Below are positions 18,484 through 28,354 of a DNA stretch of 64,000 nt, in pieces. How positions within the stretch are numbered: position 1 is the first letter of the stretch; the number at the start of each line of letters is the position of its first letter. The notes beneath the pieces were generated by a model. The model was not told the origin of the DNA. It made no database searches and saw only the letters and a program-made list of their open reading frames with translations. Origin of the DNA: Chondrus crispus (lineage: Eukaryota; Rhodophyta; Florideophyceae; Gigartinales; Gigartinaceae); assembly GCF_000350225.1 (NCBI RefSeq), contig NW_005179146.1, forward strand, positions 1 to 64,000, given 5' to 3'. The translations under genes and the position numbers were made by a program.

Positions 18484-19200
18484 AATCCTTATGTTAGTCA
18501 GCCCTCGCCAGCGATGGCGAGGGCGCGCAGCGCGACGAGGAGCGACGAGAATCCTTATGTTAGTCAGCCCTCCCCAGCGATGGCGAGGGCGTGCGGCGCG
18601 ACAAGGCGCGACGAGGATCCTTATGTTAGTCAGCCCTCGCCAGCGATGGCGAGGGCGCACGGCGCGACGAAGCGCGACGGGGATCCTTATGTTAGTCAGC
18701 CCTCGCCAGCGATGGCAAGGGCGCACGGCGCGACGAAGCGCGACGAGGATCCTTATGTTAGTCAGCCCTCGCCAGCGATGGCAAGGGCGCACGGCGCGAC
18801 GAAGCGCGACGAGGATCCTTATGTTAGTCAGCCCTCGCCAGCGATGGCGAGGGCGCGCAGCGCGACGAGGAGCGACGAGAATCCTTATGTTAGTCAGCCC
18901 TCCCCAGCGATGGCGAGGGCGTGCGGCGCGACAAGGCGCGACGAGGATCCTTATGTTAGTCAGCCCTCGCCAGCGATGGCGAGGGCGCACGGCGCGACGA
19001 AGCGCGACGGGGATCCTTATGTTAGTCAGCCCTCGCCAGCGATGGCAAGGGCGCACGGCGCGACGAAGCGCGACGAGGATCCTTATGTTAGTCAGCCCTC
19101 GCCAGCGATGGCGATGGCGGAAAAAGCGACGAGGCGCGACGAGAATTCTTATGTTAGTCAGCCCTCGCCAGCGATGGCGAGGGCGCGGCGCGCGCCTCCG
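18484..19200 (-). repeat. 66-bp tandem hairpin array of e3
   Basis: Eleven units of 66 bp; CCTTATGTTAG recurs at 18487, 18553, 18619 and so on to 19147. A five-unit block is itself repeated. Each sense-strand unit has a perfect 10-bp stem GCCCTCGCCA / TGGCGAGGGC with loop TCGC. The period is a multiple of three, so both strands show long open frames here (about 300 codons), which I take as a by-product of the repeat. e1 has a matching array at 34014-34310. Confidence 0.93.
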
Positions 19201-19728
19201 CGCTGCTGGGCCTCGCTGCGCTCGGCCCGCGGCGCTCCCCGCGGACTTTTTCCGGCGCTCCTCGCGCTCCGGCTTCTTGCCAGTGCGCTGCCCATCCGCG
19301 AGAGGGCAGCAATTGTTGCCCCGCCTCATACGCCACCCGTGCGCGGGCGGCGACTCCGTGTGTTCGACGTGCGGGCCGATCTGACGGCGTACTGAGTATG
19401 ATACGGCGCAGGGGCAGGCGGAGTGCATACGTGGTGCTCGTTGGTGCCCGCTGTACACGCGAGCGCTGATGGACTGTATGCCCTTACTGTATGCCACGAT
19501 ACGTGGCAGCGGTCGGTGCGCGGTATGCGTGCTGGAAGACACGCGGTAGCTTCTGTGCACTTGGTACGTGTTGTCCAGGGTGGCGTCTGAGATGACTCAA
19601 ATAGTCCGTGACCAGTCCGCCACCCCCCTCTTGGTCTCCAAGCCAGCCCCGCCCGTAGCGTGTGCAGCCATTCCCCACCGCTCAGTGTCTCATTCCACTC
19701 TTGAGAGCTTCCGCTGACCATCTCCGGC
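19201..19728 (+). other. Leader region upstream of e3 antisense ORF
   Basis: GC-rich at the start, no convincing gene. It would contain the promoter and 5' leader for the ORF at 19729 if that is expressed; no clear TATA box is seen. Confidence 0.4.
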
Positions 19729-21900
19729 ATGGCAGACTCGACCTCTACCCCGCGGCCGACGGCCGTGGTCCCATCTTCGAGTGAGGGTGTCCTCCCGGAC
19801 GCGTCGTCCTGTCCGCGTGAGGCGACCGTCGACTTGACGAGGGCGGCCCCGCCGCTACCGCCGGCGTTCCAAAAGTGTCGCTCTCGTTCGACTACCGTGT
19901 CTGTAGAGCTGGTGGCCCCCACGGGGGGCCCGCCGCAGCCGGTATTGTCGTTCCGTCCAGCGACTTCCTCCCCTCCGCCGGTCGAGGTCCGGCCTGTCGA
20001 CCGTCCGGAGGCCACAAACAATACCTCTCCCGGCGCGCTTCCACGCCATGAGCCTCCTGCTTCCAATCCCTCTCCTGTCGAAGGAGATGGGGAATTACCC
20101 TCCATTACTTAGTGGTTGGGGGAGCCCTCGCCGGATGCTTCGCAGCTCCCTATCCGTGAGCTGCGCTATCCCTGGCGAATCCGCGGTCGCTCGAATGTGA
20201 CCGTAGAGGGGTTGACCTCCTGCAGATGGCTCCGCCCCGATCTCGCCCGCATTTTTAAGATTTACGAGGCGGGTGGAGCGGAAGAGGAGTCTTCGTCGCT
20301 TCACCGTTTGATGGCCGAGGGTTGGGGTTCCGGATACCAGGTACCCGACGAGTTACCTGGGGACCGCACGTTTGCGTACAGTATTGCGGAGGTAGCTTAC
20401 CTTGACCGCATGGGCTCACTCCTCTCTGGCTCAGGACAAGTTTACCCCCGACGGTTTGTGTTGTCCGAGGTAGCCGGACTATACGTGTCCCCTCGTGCTT
20501 ACGCATTCACGAGGGCTCGAGTAGCTCTGCAGAAGTCGTCGTGCTCTCTAATGCGCTTACATTCCGTCTCCTTTGCGCATTACGATTGGTCCGCGTGCAG
20601 AGGGGAGGGCGAGCTGGATGGTAGAGTTACCCCGTCGGTCGCCTTCGCGTCCGGTTTGTCGACTGCGGATTTCCCGTCTCTTCCTGTAGTCGTGCGGGAG
20701 AGCTTCCCCTCGCTGGGGATTTATCCCCTTCTACCCCCAATTCTGAAGCATTTCGGTCTGGCTTGTGCCAACTCGCAGCACCCCGCCCACTCGCTTCTGA
20801 CGTACAATTATGAGCGAGAGTGGGCGTGGTCTTTGTGCTGCGCCTTCATGGCCGAAGTGCACATGAATAAGCGGGTTTTCTTACAACCGAGTCCCACTAT
20901 CTCATTTGTGGAGCGCATCGCAACGGGCATGCCCCGCGTTGCGCTTCGTCTTTCGGAACACGAATCCGCTCACGTACCGTGGGCGTTCAATCATGTTATT
21001 GGTCTCATGAAACGGGCGGGGGAGGTGAGTTCGCAAAACCACCGCTCGTGGATCGACTACACCACGGGGGTCAGGTGTCCTTTCCTCGCGTATGATGCCC
21101 TGTCGGACGCCTTCGTGGCGCGTCCTGTCCCTGTCACCCCAGTGGGAGGCGGTACGGGAAAGAGGGGAGGCGTCGGTTCGGAGAGCCGGCGCGGTCGGCG
21201 GAAACGCTATCGCGACCTGGAGGCTGTTGGTGCGGACTCCGTTGGCTCTGCACCACGTCCTCCCCTCACGGCACCGACAGCAGACAGCCCCCGCCTCGAG
21301 GGAGGTATCAGCTGTGTACAGGACGTCCTTCCCGTCCCTCCCCTCGGCGAGGCGGAGCAGGGCCCCGACCATACCCGCTCCGTGCGGGCCCTCGTGCTTC
21401 CTCCAGGGGAACTGGCATCCATTCCCGAGTTGCGGCGCGCTCTAGGTGCAGCTCTGCGGCGTTCTTGGACTGTAGGCGGTCTTATTCGTACTCTCGGGTC
21501 GTGGTTTCTTGCCCGGAGTGACGAGGCGCGAGGGCTTCGTGACGACCTTGGGGCACGGACGATGGAACTACAGCGGTTGCAACACGAGCTGTCGTCTATG
21601 CGCACGGCGTACGAGCGCGTGTCGCGCGATCGAGAGCGCTACCGGCGCGAGCGCGATATTTTGCGGGCACCCCTGCCGGTTTCTCTGCCCGTAATTCACG
21701 CCGCTCCCCGCGCTTCGGCGACTCCCGCTCTCCGTGATCCGTACGCTGACTACGAGGCAGCTAATTCCCAGCCGCGAGCTTACAACCCTCCTGACACAGC
21801 TGAACCTGTCGACGGCCACGACGTCCTGGCGATGCCCAGCGTCGCAGAGGTGGCGGCGGAGGCCCCCTTTTACCCCGGATACTGTCCTTCGAGGTATTAA
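19729..21900 (+). CDS. Antisense ORF of e3, unknown protein with C-terminal coiled coil, one in-frame TAG
   Basis: Begins at ATG 19729 in good context (GGCATGG) and ends TAA at 21898-21900; a single TAG at 20110-20112 interrupts the frame after residue 127. About 722 codons if read through; otherwise the downstream part is a 594-codon frame with TTG at 20116. The N-terminal 125 residues are Ser/Pro/Thr-rich. A globular middle (about 135-470) includes LDRMGSLLSGSGQVYPRRF and FSFAHYDW-like aromatic stretches. A Pro/Gly linker follows, and a charged coiled coil lies at about residues 597-646 (LQRLQHELSSMRTAYERVS). Same place, strand, size and domain order as the e2 antisense ORF, but I see no clear residue similarity between them. 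Function unknown. Confidence 0.65.
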
Positions 21901-23645
21901 GAACCGGGGTCCCGAGTGCCTTCGAACGACGCGAGCCACTGAGCTCGCTTTTGCCCTGGTTCGCCGCGAGTGTTAGCTGTAGCGCGTGCTCCTTCGAATA
22001 AAGGGATCCCGGGACCTTACTGCCCTTGGTCTTTTCTCATGCCGCTTTCCACGGGTGTCCTTCCGCGAGCGACCTCCTGGCATACGCCCGAGCCGTGGGG
22101 TCGCGCTATCTTCGACTGCGCCCCCCTTTTCTTTACCATTCGACACTCCACACCTCGCCATGGGTACAATCTCCTTCCTCTTCGCCATGTCCTTCCCAGT
22201 GCGGCCTCCGGTGCCTCTCCATTGGCAGTGCGGCGCAAGCACTTCCCGACACGTGCGGTGACCGGCGGCGCGCACGTACCGACGCACACGCTGCAGAAGA
22301 CGGTCCAAGACGAGCTTGCAGGTTGCAGGTCATGCTGCGCCGCCCTCGGCGCGGTCGTTCTTGACGAGCAACGGCATCCGTGTTGTCGTGGGGGCCCTCT
22401 GTCTCCGGGCTGTGAAGGTAGCCCCGACGTCGGCCTTGTCGACGCCGGGGTTTTTGCGCGGCTTCCGAGCACGAAGGGCTCGTGACGTCCCCTTGTCGAA
22501 GCCGTCATCGGTTCACTCACCACGAACGTCGGTAGTGGTGATTTGAATCGCGCTCGTCGCTGCATGTCGGTCGTCTAACACGCGCGCGGCGCCGTGCACG
22601 TGTGGTCCGGGCCACCTGTTTGCCCGCGGCAACTTCCACCACCCAATATTTTTCGTTTCCGGGTAAGGTGGCGGTTTCGGCGCGGTTGCCCTCCAGCTGC
22701 CGACCACGGACGGTGTTGTCGGCAGGCTGCGTGTCCAGAGCGCCGCTTCCGTTGTCGCCGCCAGAGAGTGTGTCTCCGTCGGGGTGCGGTACGGGCCGTC
22801 GAACCGGTCAGGCCGAGGGTACGTTCGGCCATCCGGCGTGCCATTGCGTGTCTCGCATGCCAACGTGCATGCGTTTGCTCACGTGAGTTGTCCATTTTCG
22901 CGACTACTTTTTCGTTAATTTTCTCCTGCCCGTGGTGGCAGGTTGACACCGAGTGCTGCACAGTAGGACTTAATTCTCCTTATTTTTTCCATGTTGTTCG
23001 CGTCGGCGGCCCAAGCACTGTACAGCATTATATCACCCCTGGGGTGACCGTCATAATCCCAATCATTCTCTGAGGCCATGCGGTGCCTCTCTTGTCATAT
23101 TATCGTGACAGTGGAGTGGCGGTTGTTCGTCCGCCCCCTCCTCCGTCCTCACTCGGCCCGTACCAAAGTATGCGTACGCTATTCTTCACACCTCGCGCCT
23201 TGCTTTGTGCAATCCGTTTGCTCCCACGCTCACCTGGCGCGACTTGAGCATAATGCCGCATTCTAGGCGGCCATCCCTGGGACGTTTCGTGTCCCCTAAG
23301 ACGCGAATTCTCGCATCCAACTCCGTAAGCGCTCGCCAACGATCGGCTGACGGAAGCCTAACTGCTTCCGGTACCGGCTGCCTTGTGCAGGTGATCGTCT
23401 CGTTCGTCGGACGTCCTCTCACCGCGGTTGCCGGACTTAACGGAATGTCCGGCGACCCAGTTCGGGGGGAAGCGTCCGACCTTTCTGCTCCCACAAAGGA
23501 GCATTCACCTTATCCGTTCGAGTACACGTCGACCCTCGTATATTCGGTCAATACGAGGGCCACAATTCCTTGAGGTAGTCCGTACTGCCTCATCCTTACG
23601 CCTTACGTCGTGCGTCCTTGGGTTTCCGTAACGAAGCGGTTGAGG
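21901..23645 (-). other. 3' noncoding region of e3 downstream of pol
   Basis: Only overlapping short frames on both strands, none convincing. Positions 23400-23580 match 32960-33120 of e1 (reverse complement), including a conserved hairpin of CCCTCGTA / TACGAGGG around 23533-23560. This points to a conserved cis-acting or UTR function, not to coding. Confidence 0.5.
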
Positions 23646-23678
23646 GCCCCCCTCTCAAGCGTGAACGTCCGCGTTCGC
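23646..23678 (-). promoter_or_regulatory. Internal copy of palindromic motif and polypurine run, e3
   Basis: Sense strand: GCGAACGCGGACGTTCAC, then GAGAGGGGGG across the pol stop. It is the same module as at the 3' LTR (18307-18341), so the 5.3-kb 3' region including the antisense ORF is bracketed by two copies. A central-PPT role is possible. Confidence 0.6.
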
Positions 23679-26600
23679 GTCAGATGTGAGGTTCCTGCCG
23701 GTGCGTCTCCGGAGGTGTTGGGTGTAACGAGACACCAACTCCTCCCGAACGTGAGTCCGGGCGGTCCATGTGGGCGTGTCGTAATCCGCCCACTTGATGA
23801 GAAACTCGATTGTTCCGTCCTCCATGGCTCGATGCCGGAGTAATCGTTCCACGGCATACTGCGTGCCCTCGGTGACCTTGTCGGCAAGGTCACTTGGGGT
23901 TGTTGTACTCGCCCATGGCGCGCCCGTCGGTGGTGGCGCGTACACGCAGCGGTCTGCGGAGACGCGCTCGGTGACACCATCACGATCGATCGTGATGGTT
24001 CGCCGGTCGTTGGCGAGTACCCCGTATGGCCCAACGGCGGGCGACGCGAGTTTTTTAGACGTCTTTGCCTTATCCGTGGGGTTCAGGTAAACGTAATTAC
24101 CTGGCTTGATACGTGCGTTGAGCCGTCTGACGCGCTTATCGAAGTCGCGCTTGTACCGAGCCTGCGTCCGGCGCAGGCTCCCGTACGCCTTCTGGATCGT
24201 GTTGTCCAACGTCTTGAGGAATTCAGCGCGCGCGTTGCCCCTATCGGACGGGGGCGCGTCACCGTCGGCTCTACGTAGAGAGAACTCCGGCGGGGGTCGG
24301 CTGAGGACGAGCTCGAAGGGCGTGGTACTCGTCGTACGATGTACGTGGGAGTTGTACGCGTACGTGAGCGGCCCCACGTACACGTCCCAGTCGTCCTGAT
24401 GTTCGCCGACGTAATTCCGTAACATCGAAGCGATCGTCCGGTTATATCGCTCGACCTGCCCGTTCGTGTGGGGGTGGTACGCCGAAGTGTACAAGTTCGT
24501 CACCCCCAGGACACGGCACGTGCTGTGGAAGAACTTCGTGTTAAACTGCGGTCCGTTATCCAACAGTAGCGAGCGTGGGACGCCGTATTTAAATACCCAC
24601 GCGTCGCAGAACGCGACCGCTACTGTGTACGCGGTTACGGTCCGCAGTGCCACAACTTGAGTCAGCTTGGTGAAAGGATCCGTAATTACGAGAAGGAACC
24701 GTTTCCCTGCCTTCGTCTTGGGTAGCGGTCCCAAGATGTCGATGGCGAGGCTCTCAAGCGGCCGTGTTGCCGGAAACAACTTCAAACGGTTGAGGTGTTT
24801 CCGCAACTTAACACGGTTCATCGCGCATGTTCGGCACCCTCGCACCGTAGCTGCGACATCTGCAGCGAGATGGGGCCAGTAGTACTCGTGACGGAGCGCG
24901 AAGTACATACGGTTCTGGCCCGGGTGCCCCGCGATGGCTGGTGTGTGGCAGAGCCGGAGAAGCCGAGCCCGTAGCGTCCGTGGCACCACGACCTGCACGA
25001 TGTCAGGGTCGAAGGGGTGTCTCCGTTTGAGCACCCCGTGGTGGTCCTCGAAGAACGCGGAGTCCCGGGACTCTGACTGTCGTGCCAGTACGGTCTGGCA
25101 GAAGTCATCCACGCGTTGCCCTTCGGCTATCTCCTCTAACGTAAGAGGGGCCGGAAGGTCGTCCTGCGGAGGGGCGACCGTGGAGGCGGGCGCGCCAACT
25201 TCGGGTTGTTCGGCGCGCTCGATATCGACAGCGTCGAACTCGTCGTTCTCCTCCCAGAACGAGGTGGGTCCTTCAAGAGCGGGGGCCTCGTCGTCGCCCC
25301 TCGGCTCGTCGCGCGTACGGACGCGCGACCCTCTTCGCGATCCGGCTTGGTTCCTTGTTGTCACGAAGACATGGACGGCCTTGTGATCGCAGCTCGCGGT
25401 ACAGACGTGGTCCGCAAGCTCGTCCGACATGTCACGGACGGTCGTACTCGCATCGAAGGTGGGAATGTCGTCATCCACCTCGACGGCTGGGCGAGGGTCG
25501 TCGGTGACCCTTGGCGACACGAGGCGTGACAGGGCATCGGGCACCTGGTGCACGCGCCCGGGGCGGTACTGGATGGTGAAGTCGTATTCCGCCAACCGCA
25601 GTCGCCACCGGGTAAGCCTTCCGGAACTCTCCGTAAGGGACATAAGCCATCGGAGGGCATCATGGTCCGTCCGGACGATGAACTTGGTACCTTCGATGTA
25701 CGGCCGTAGTGTGCGGACGGCCCACACTACGGCAAAGCAATCGCGCTCCGTAGCGCTGTAGTTGCGCTCACTATCGGACAGTGAGTACGACCAATACCCC
25801 ACGGGGCGCCAGTCGTTGGCGCCTTCGTGTTCCTGGAGCAACGTACGGCCCAGTTGATAGGCACTAGCATCCGTGTCGATCATGTACGGCCGACCGTACC
25901 GCGGCAATGCTAGGATCGGCGGGGAAATCATCCGCTCCTTCAACGCTTCGAACGCTTGAAGTTGCAGCTCGGTCTGGTCGTCGAAGTTGGGGTCCGCGTC
26001 CTTGCGCGTCATGTCCGTTAATGGGCGCGCAATCTTCGCGAACCCCTTCACGAAGCGGCGGTAGACGTTGCACGCTCCGAGGTACGAGCGCACCTGCGTC
26101 AACGTCCTCGGAAACGTGAACGTCTTGAAGGCGTCCGCCGCCGCTTCGGCAACGCTCAGCTTACCTGGGGAAATGACGTGCCCCAGGTAGTGCACCTTCG
26201 GTTGGAAGAAGCTACACTTCTCGAGCTTGAGGGAGATTCCGGCGCTCCTCAGCAAGCTCAAGACAGTGTCGAGATGCTTTGCGTGTTCTCCGTGCGTACG
26301 GGAGAACACGATGACATCATCCAGGTAGACGAGGCATATCTGCCATCGGACGCCAGATAGGATGATGTCGAGGGCACGTTGGAAGGTGGCCGGTGCCCCT
26401 TTTAGCCCGAACGGCATACGCAAATGGCGAAACGTTCCCATATGCGTAGTGAACGTGGTCTTATCCCGGTCTTCCGGAGCGACGGGGATCTGCCAATAAC
26501 CGGAATTGCAGTCCAACGTCGTAAAGACGGCTGCATCTCCGAGCGAATCGATGCAGTCGTCCATCCGGGGCAGCGGATACGAATCCGCTGCCGTCTTTGC

Positions 26601-28208
26601 GATGAGACGCCGGTAGTCCACGCAGAACCGAAAAGAGCCGTCTTTCTTCGGTACGAGCACCACGGGGGACGCCCACTCGGTGCTGGCAGGTTCGATTACC
26701 TCTGCGTTCAACATTTTGTGGACTTCCTTGGCAACCATCTCACGCATAGCCGGCCCCTTTCGGTAGGGCATTGAACGTATCGGCTTCGTACCCGGTTCGA
26801 GGGGAATGCGGTGTTCGGTCGCTCGGATCGTTCCGAGCGCCCCGCTCCACAGACTCGAGTGCTTACGGAGCATCTCGAGCACGTGGCCCCGGAACTTGTC
26901 ATCATCGATGTATGACAAGTCGATTTCTTTTTCCCAATCCTCCGGCGGATTTTCGGGATCCTTTTCAGGGGCGGGTGCAGTGCCCCCTTCCGGCGGCGGG
27001 CACTTCGCCGGTCGGCCGTCCGTACCGGCTCCTCTCTTCTCAACGGTTGTCCCCTGGGCGGAGCCTGGTCGACCAGCTCCTGCCGTTCCGACTTGATCGG
27101 TCAAGTCGGTGAGGTGTAGCGCGTGCGCGATCCCCTCGGCGATGCGACGTTCGGGCGTCAAGATCGCGAGGGGGTTGCGCTTCGCGTATCCCACGACGGT
27201 GTGCTTCGGAAGCCGCCTTTCCTGTCGCGAAAAGTTCGCGACGATGACGTCGAAGGTCTGGTTCGGCAGGACCTCGACGACGCCGTTCGTCAGCCTCACT
27301 CCATGTCGGTGTTGGAGTGACGGCTTCGGCTCTATAAACACGAGTCCCCTCCCCGTCGTAGTAACGCGCACACGGGCCTGCGACCTCGCGGGAATGGTAA
27401 CCCAGCGGGCGATTCGGATCGCCTGCGGGGCTTCGTCGCGTGCGTCAGCCCGGTTTGTCTGACGTCCGTGCCGCCTGGTTGGGGGAGTCGGCTCCCCCTT
27501 CCCGTCGACGATGGCAACGGAGCCCCCTTGGCGGAGCTCCAACTGTTGAGCTTCGATGTCGATACTTCGTACGTGTGTATCGATGAAGGCCGTACCAAGG
27601 AGGACCGGCACGGCGAGCTGGTCCGCCACGACGAACGGAATTCGGAACGTCGTGTTCCTCAACCGCACGGCCAGGCGTACGACGGCCGAGAGCTTAAGCG
27701 GGTTGCTATTCGCGCCTGCCAATCGGGGCAGTGGCGCGTCGCGGATGACGTACCGCGACCAATCGGGAGGAAGGTCCGCCTTCCTCACCAGATTGTACCC
27801 CGAGCACGTATCAACGGCGATCGTGCGGGGCTTGAAGGCATTTCCCTCCGTGGCTATCGAGCCGAGGACGTTGTAAATCTTCGACGTCATAAGGCAAATG
27901 ACGCCGTCGACCACCTTCGGCGTGCCCGGCTCGGCGAGATCGTTCCGCCTGGGCCGCCGGCGCCGGTTCCGACTTCTCTTCCGCGTCCTTCGGCCTTGGT
28001 CGCGGGGCGCCCTTCGGTCGGCCGCGTCCCCGCGACAAGTCGCGTTCGTACGCGGCTTGAATTCTTCTGGCGGCCCCGGGTCCCCCTGGGTCGGGCCGCC
28101 GGCGCGTTCGATGCGCTTCTTGTTAGGCACTTGGCTCACGGTTGCCACAGTGCCTTCCTCCATGTGCGCCTGGCTCACGGTTGCCTCAGCGTCTTCGTCC
28201 TTTCGCAC
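23655..28208 (-). CDS. pol: Pol polyprotein of e3 (PR-RT-RH-IN-chromodomain)
   Basis: About 1517 codons from the first start-like codon (GTG, 28208). The frame is open back past the gag stop, so frameshift entry is likely and no own start is needed. The protease region reads AVDTCSGYNLV near residue 131 where e2 has LDSGAGPNL, so the usual D-T/S-G triad is D-T-C. RT has VPKKDGSFRFCVDYR and VYLDDVIVFS near 626. RNase H has YMIDTDASAY. Between RNase H and integrase is an acidic, low-complexity insert (about residues 930-1060). Integrase has HTPAIAGH...CRTC and D (DILGPLP), D (LLDNGPQF, near 1216), E (QVERYNR). The C-terminus is a chromodomain (FLIKWADY), with TPTWTA where YEP is common. Confidence 0.92.
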   Translation of the reverse strand: MRKDEDAEATVSQAHMEEGTVATVSQVPNKKRIERAGGPTQGDPGPPEEFKPRTNATCRGDAADRRAPRDQGRRTRKRSRNRRRRPRRNDLAEPGTPKVVDGVICLMTSKIYNVLGSIATEGNAFKPRTIAVDTCSGYNLVRKADLPPDWSRYVIRDAPLPRLAGANSNPLKLSAVVRLAVRLRNTTFRIPFVVADQLAVPVLLGTAFIDTHVRSIDIEAQQLELRQGGSVAIVDGKGEPTPPTRRHGRQTNRADARDEAPQAIRIARWVTIPARSQARVRVTTTGRGLVFIEPKPSLQHRHGVRLTNGVVEVLPNQTFDVIVANFSRQERRLPKHTVVGYAKRNPLAILTPERRIAEGIAHALHLTDLTDQVGTAGAGRPGSAQGTTVEKRGAGTDGRPAKCPPPEGGTAPAPEKDPENPPEDWEKEIDLSYIDDDKFRGHVLEMLRKHSSLWSGALGTIRATEHRIPLEPGTKPIRSMPYRKGPAMREMVAKEVHKMLNAEVIEPASTEWASPVVLVPKKDGSFRFCVDYRRLIAKTAADSYPLPRMDDCIDSLGDAAVFTTLDCNSGYWQIPVAPEDRDKTTFTTHMGTFRHLRMPFGLKGAPATFQRALDIILSGVRWQICLVYLDDVIVFSRTHGEHAKHLDTVLSLLRSAGISLKLEKCSFFQPKVHYLGHVISPGKLSVAEAAADAFKTFTFPRTLTQVRSYLGACNVYRRFVKGFAKIARPLTDMTRKDADPNFDDQTELQLQAFEALKERMISPPILALPRYGRPYMIDTDASAYQLGRTLLQEHEGANDWRPVGYWSYSLSDSERNYSATERDCFAVVWAVRTLRPYIEGTKFIVRTDHDALRWLMSLTESSGRLTRWRLRLAEYDFTIQYRPGRVHQVPDALSRLVSPRVTDDPRPAVEVDDDIPTFDASTTVRDMSDELADHVCTASCDHKAVHVFVTTRNQAGSRRGSRVRTRDEPRGDDEAPALEGPTSFWEENDEFDAVDIERAEQPEVGAPASTVAPPQDDLPAPLTLEEIAEGQRVDDFCQTVLARQSESRDSAFFEDHHGVLKRRHPFDPDIVQVVVPRTLRARLLRLCHTPAIAGHPGQNRMYFALRHEYYWPHLAADVAATVRGCRTCAMNRVKLRKHLNRLKLFPATRPLESLAIDILGPLPKTKAGKRFLLVITDPFTKLTQVVALRTVTAYTVAVAFCDAWVFKYGVPRSLLLDNGPQFNTKFFHSTCRVLGVTNLYTSAYHPHTNGQVERYNRTIASMLRNYVGEHQDDWDVYVGPLTYAYNSHVHRTTSTTPFELVLSRPPPEFSLRRADGDAPPSDRGNARAEFLKTLDNTIQKAYGSLRRTQARYKRDFDKRVRRLNARIKPGNYVYLNPTDKAKTSKKLASPAVGPYGVLANDRRTITIDRDGVTERVSADRCVYAPPPTGAPWASTTTPSDLADKVTEGTQYAVERLLRHRAMEDGTIEFLIKWADYDTPTWTARTHVREELVSRYTQHLRRRTGRNLTSDANADVHA
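23976..23999. repeat. 24-bp perfect palindrome near end of e3 pol
   Basis: Half-site ACCATCACGATC followed by its exact inverse. It encodes part of TITIDRDGVTE. The identical 24 bp occur in e1 at 32451-32474, exactly at the edge of the large pol deletion. Confidence 0.9.
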
Positions 28209-28354
28209 CGAGCTTACGGGTGTCTCGGTGCGCTTGTGCGGGGTTGAGGGGAATAATATCGGTAAACATTCCCCTCCCCCGCCGGGGACAAATAGGGGCG
28301 GGTCAAGGTTGGTTTGACAAGACGGTTCACGCGACCGCGCGAACGTAACCGTCT

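Noticed and set aside
18484..19200. CRISPR-like array
   Set aside because: Units are contiguous with no unique spacers, lie inside a eukaryotic retrotransposon, and no cas genes are present.
18409..19560. Long open frames on both strands (about 300-370 codons) through the 66-bp array
   Set aside because: The 66-bp period is a multiple of three and has no stop, so open frames are automatic. The translated repeats look arbitrary and the hairpin is the conserved feature.
21970..23640. Several frames of 100-180 codons on both strands of e3
   Set aside because: GC-rich DNA gives many such frames. None has a domain or counterpart in e1, whereas the DNA hairpin is conserved.
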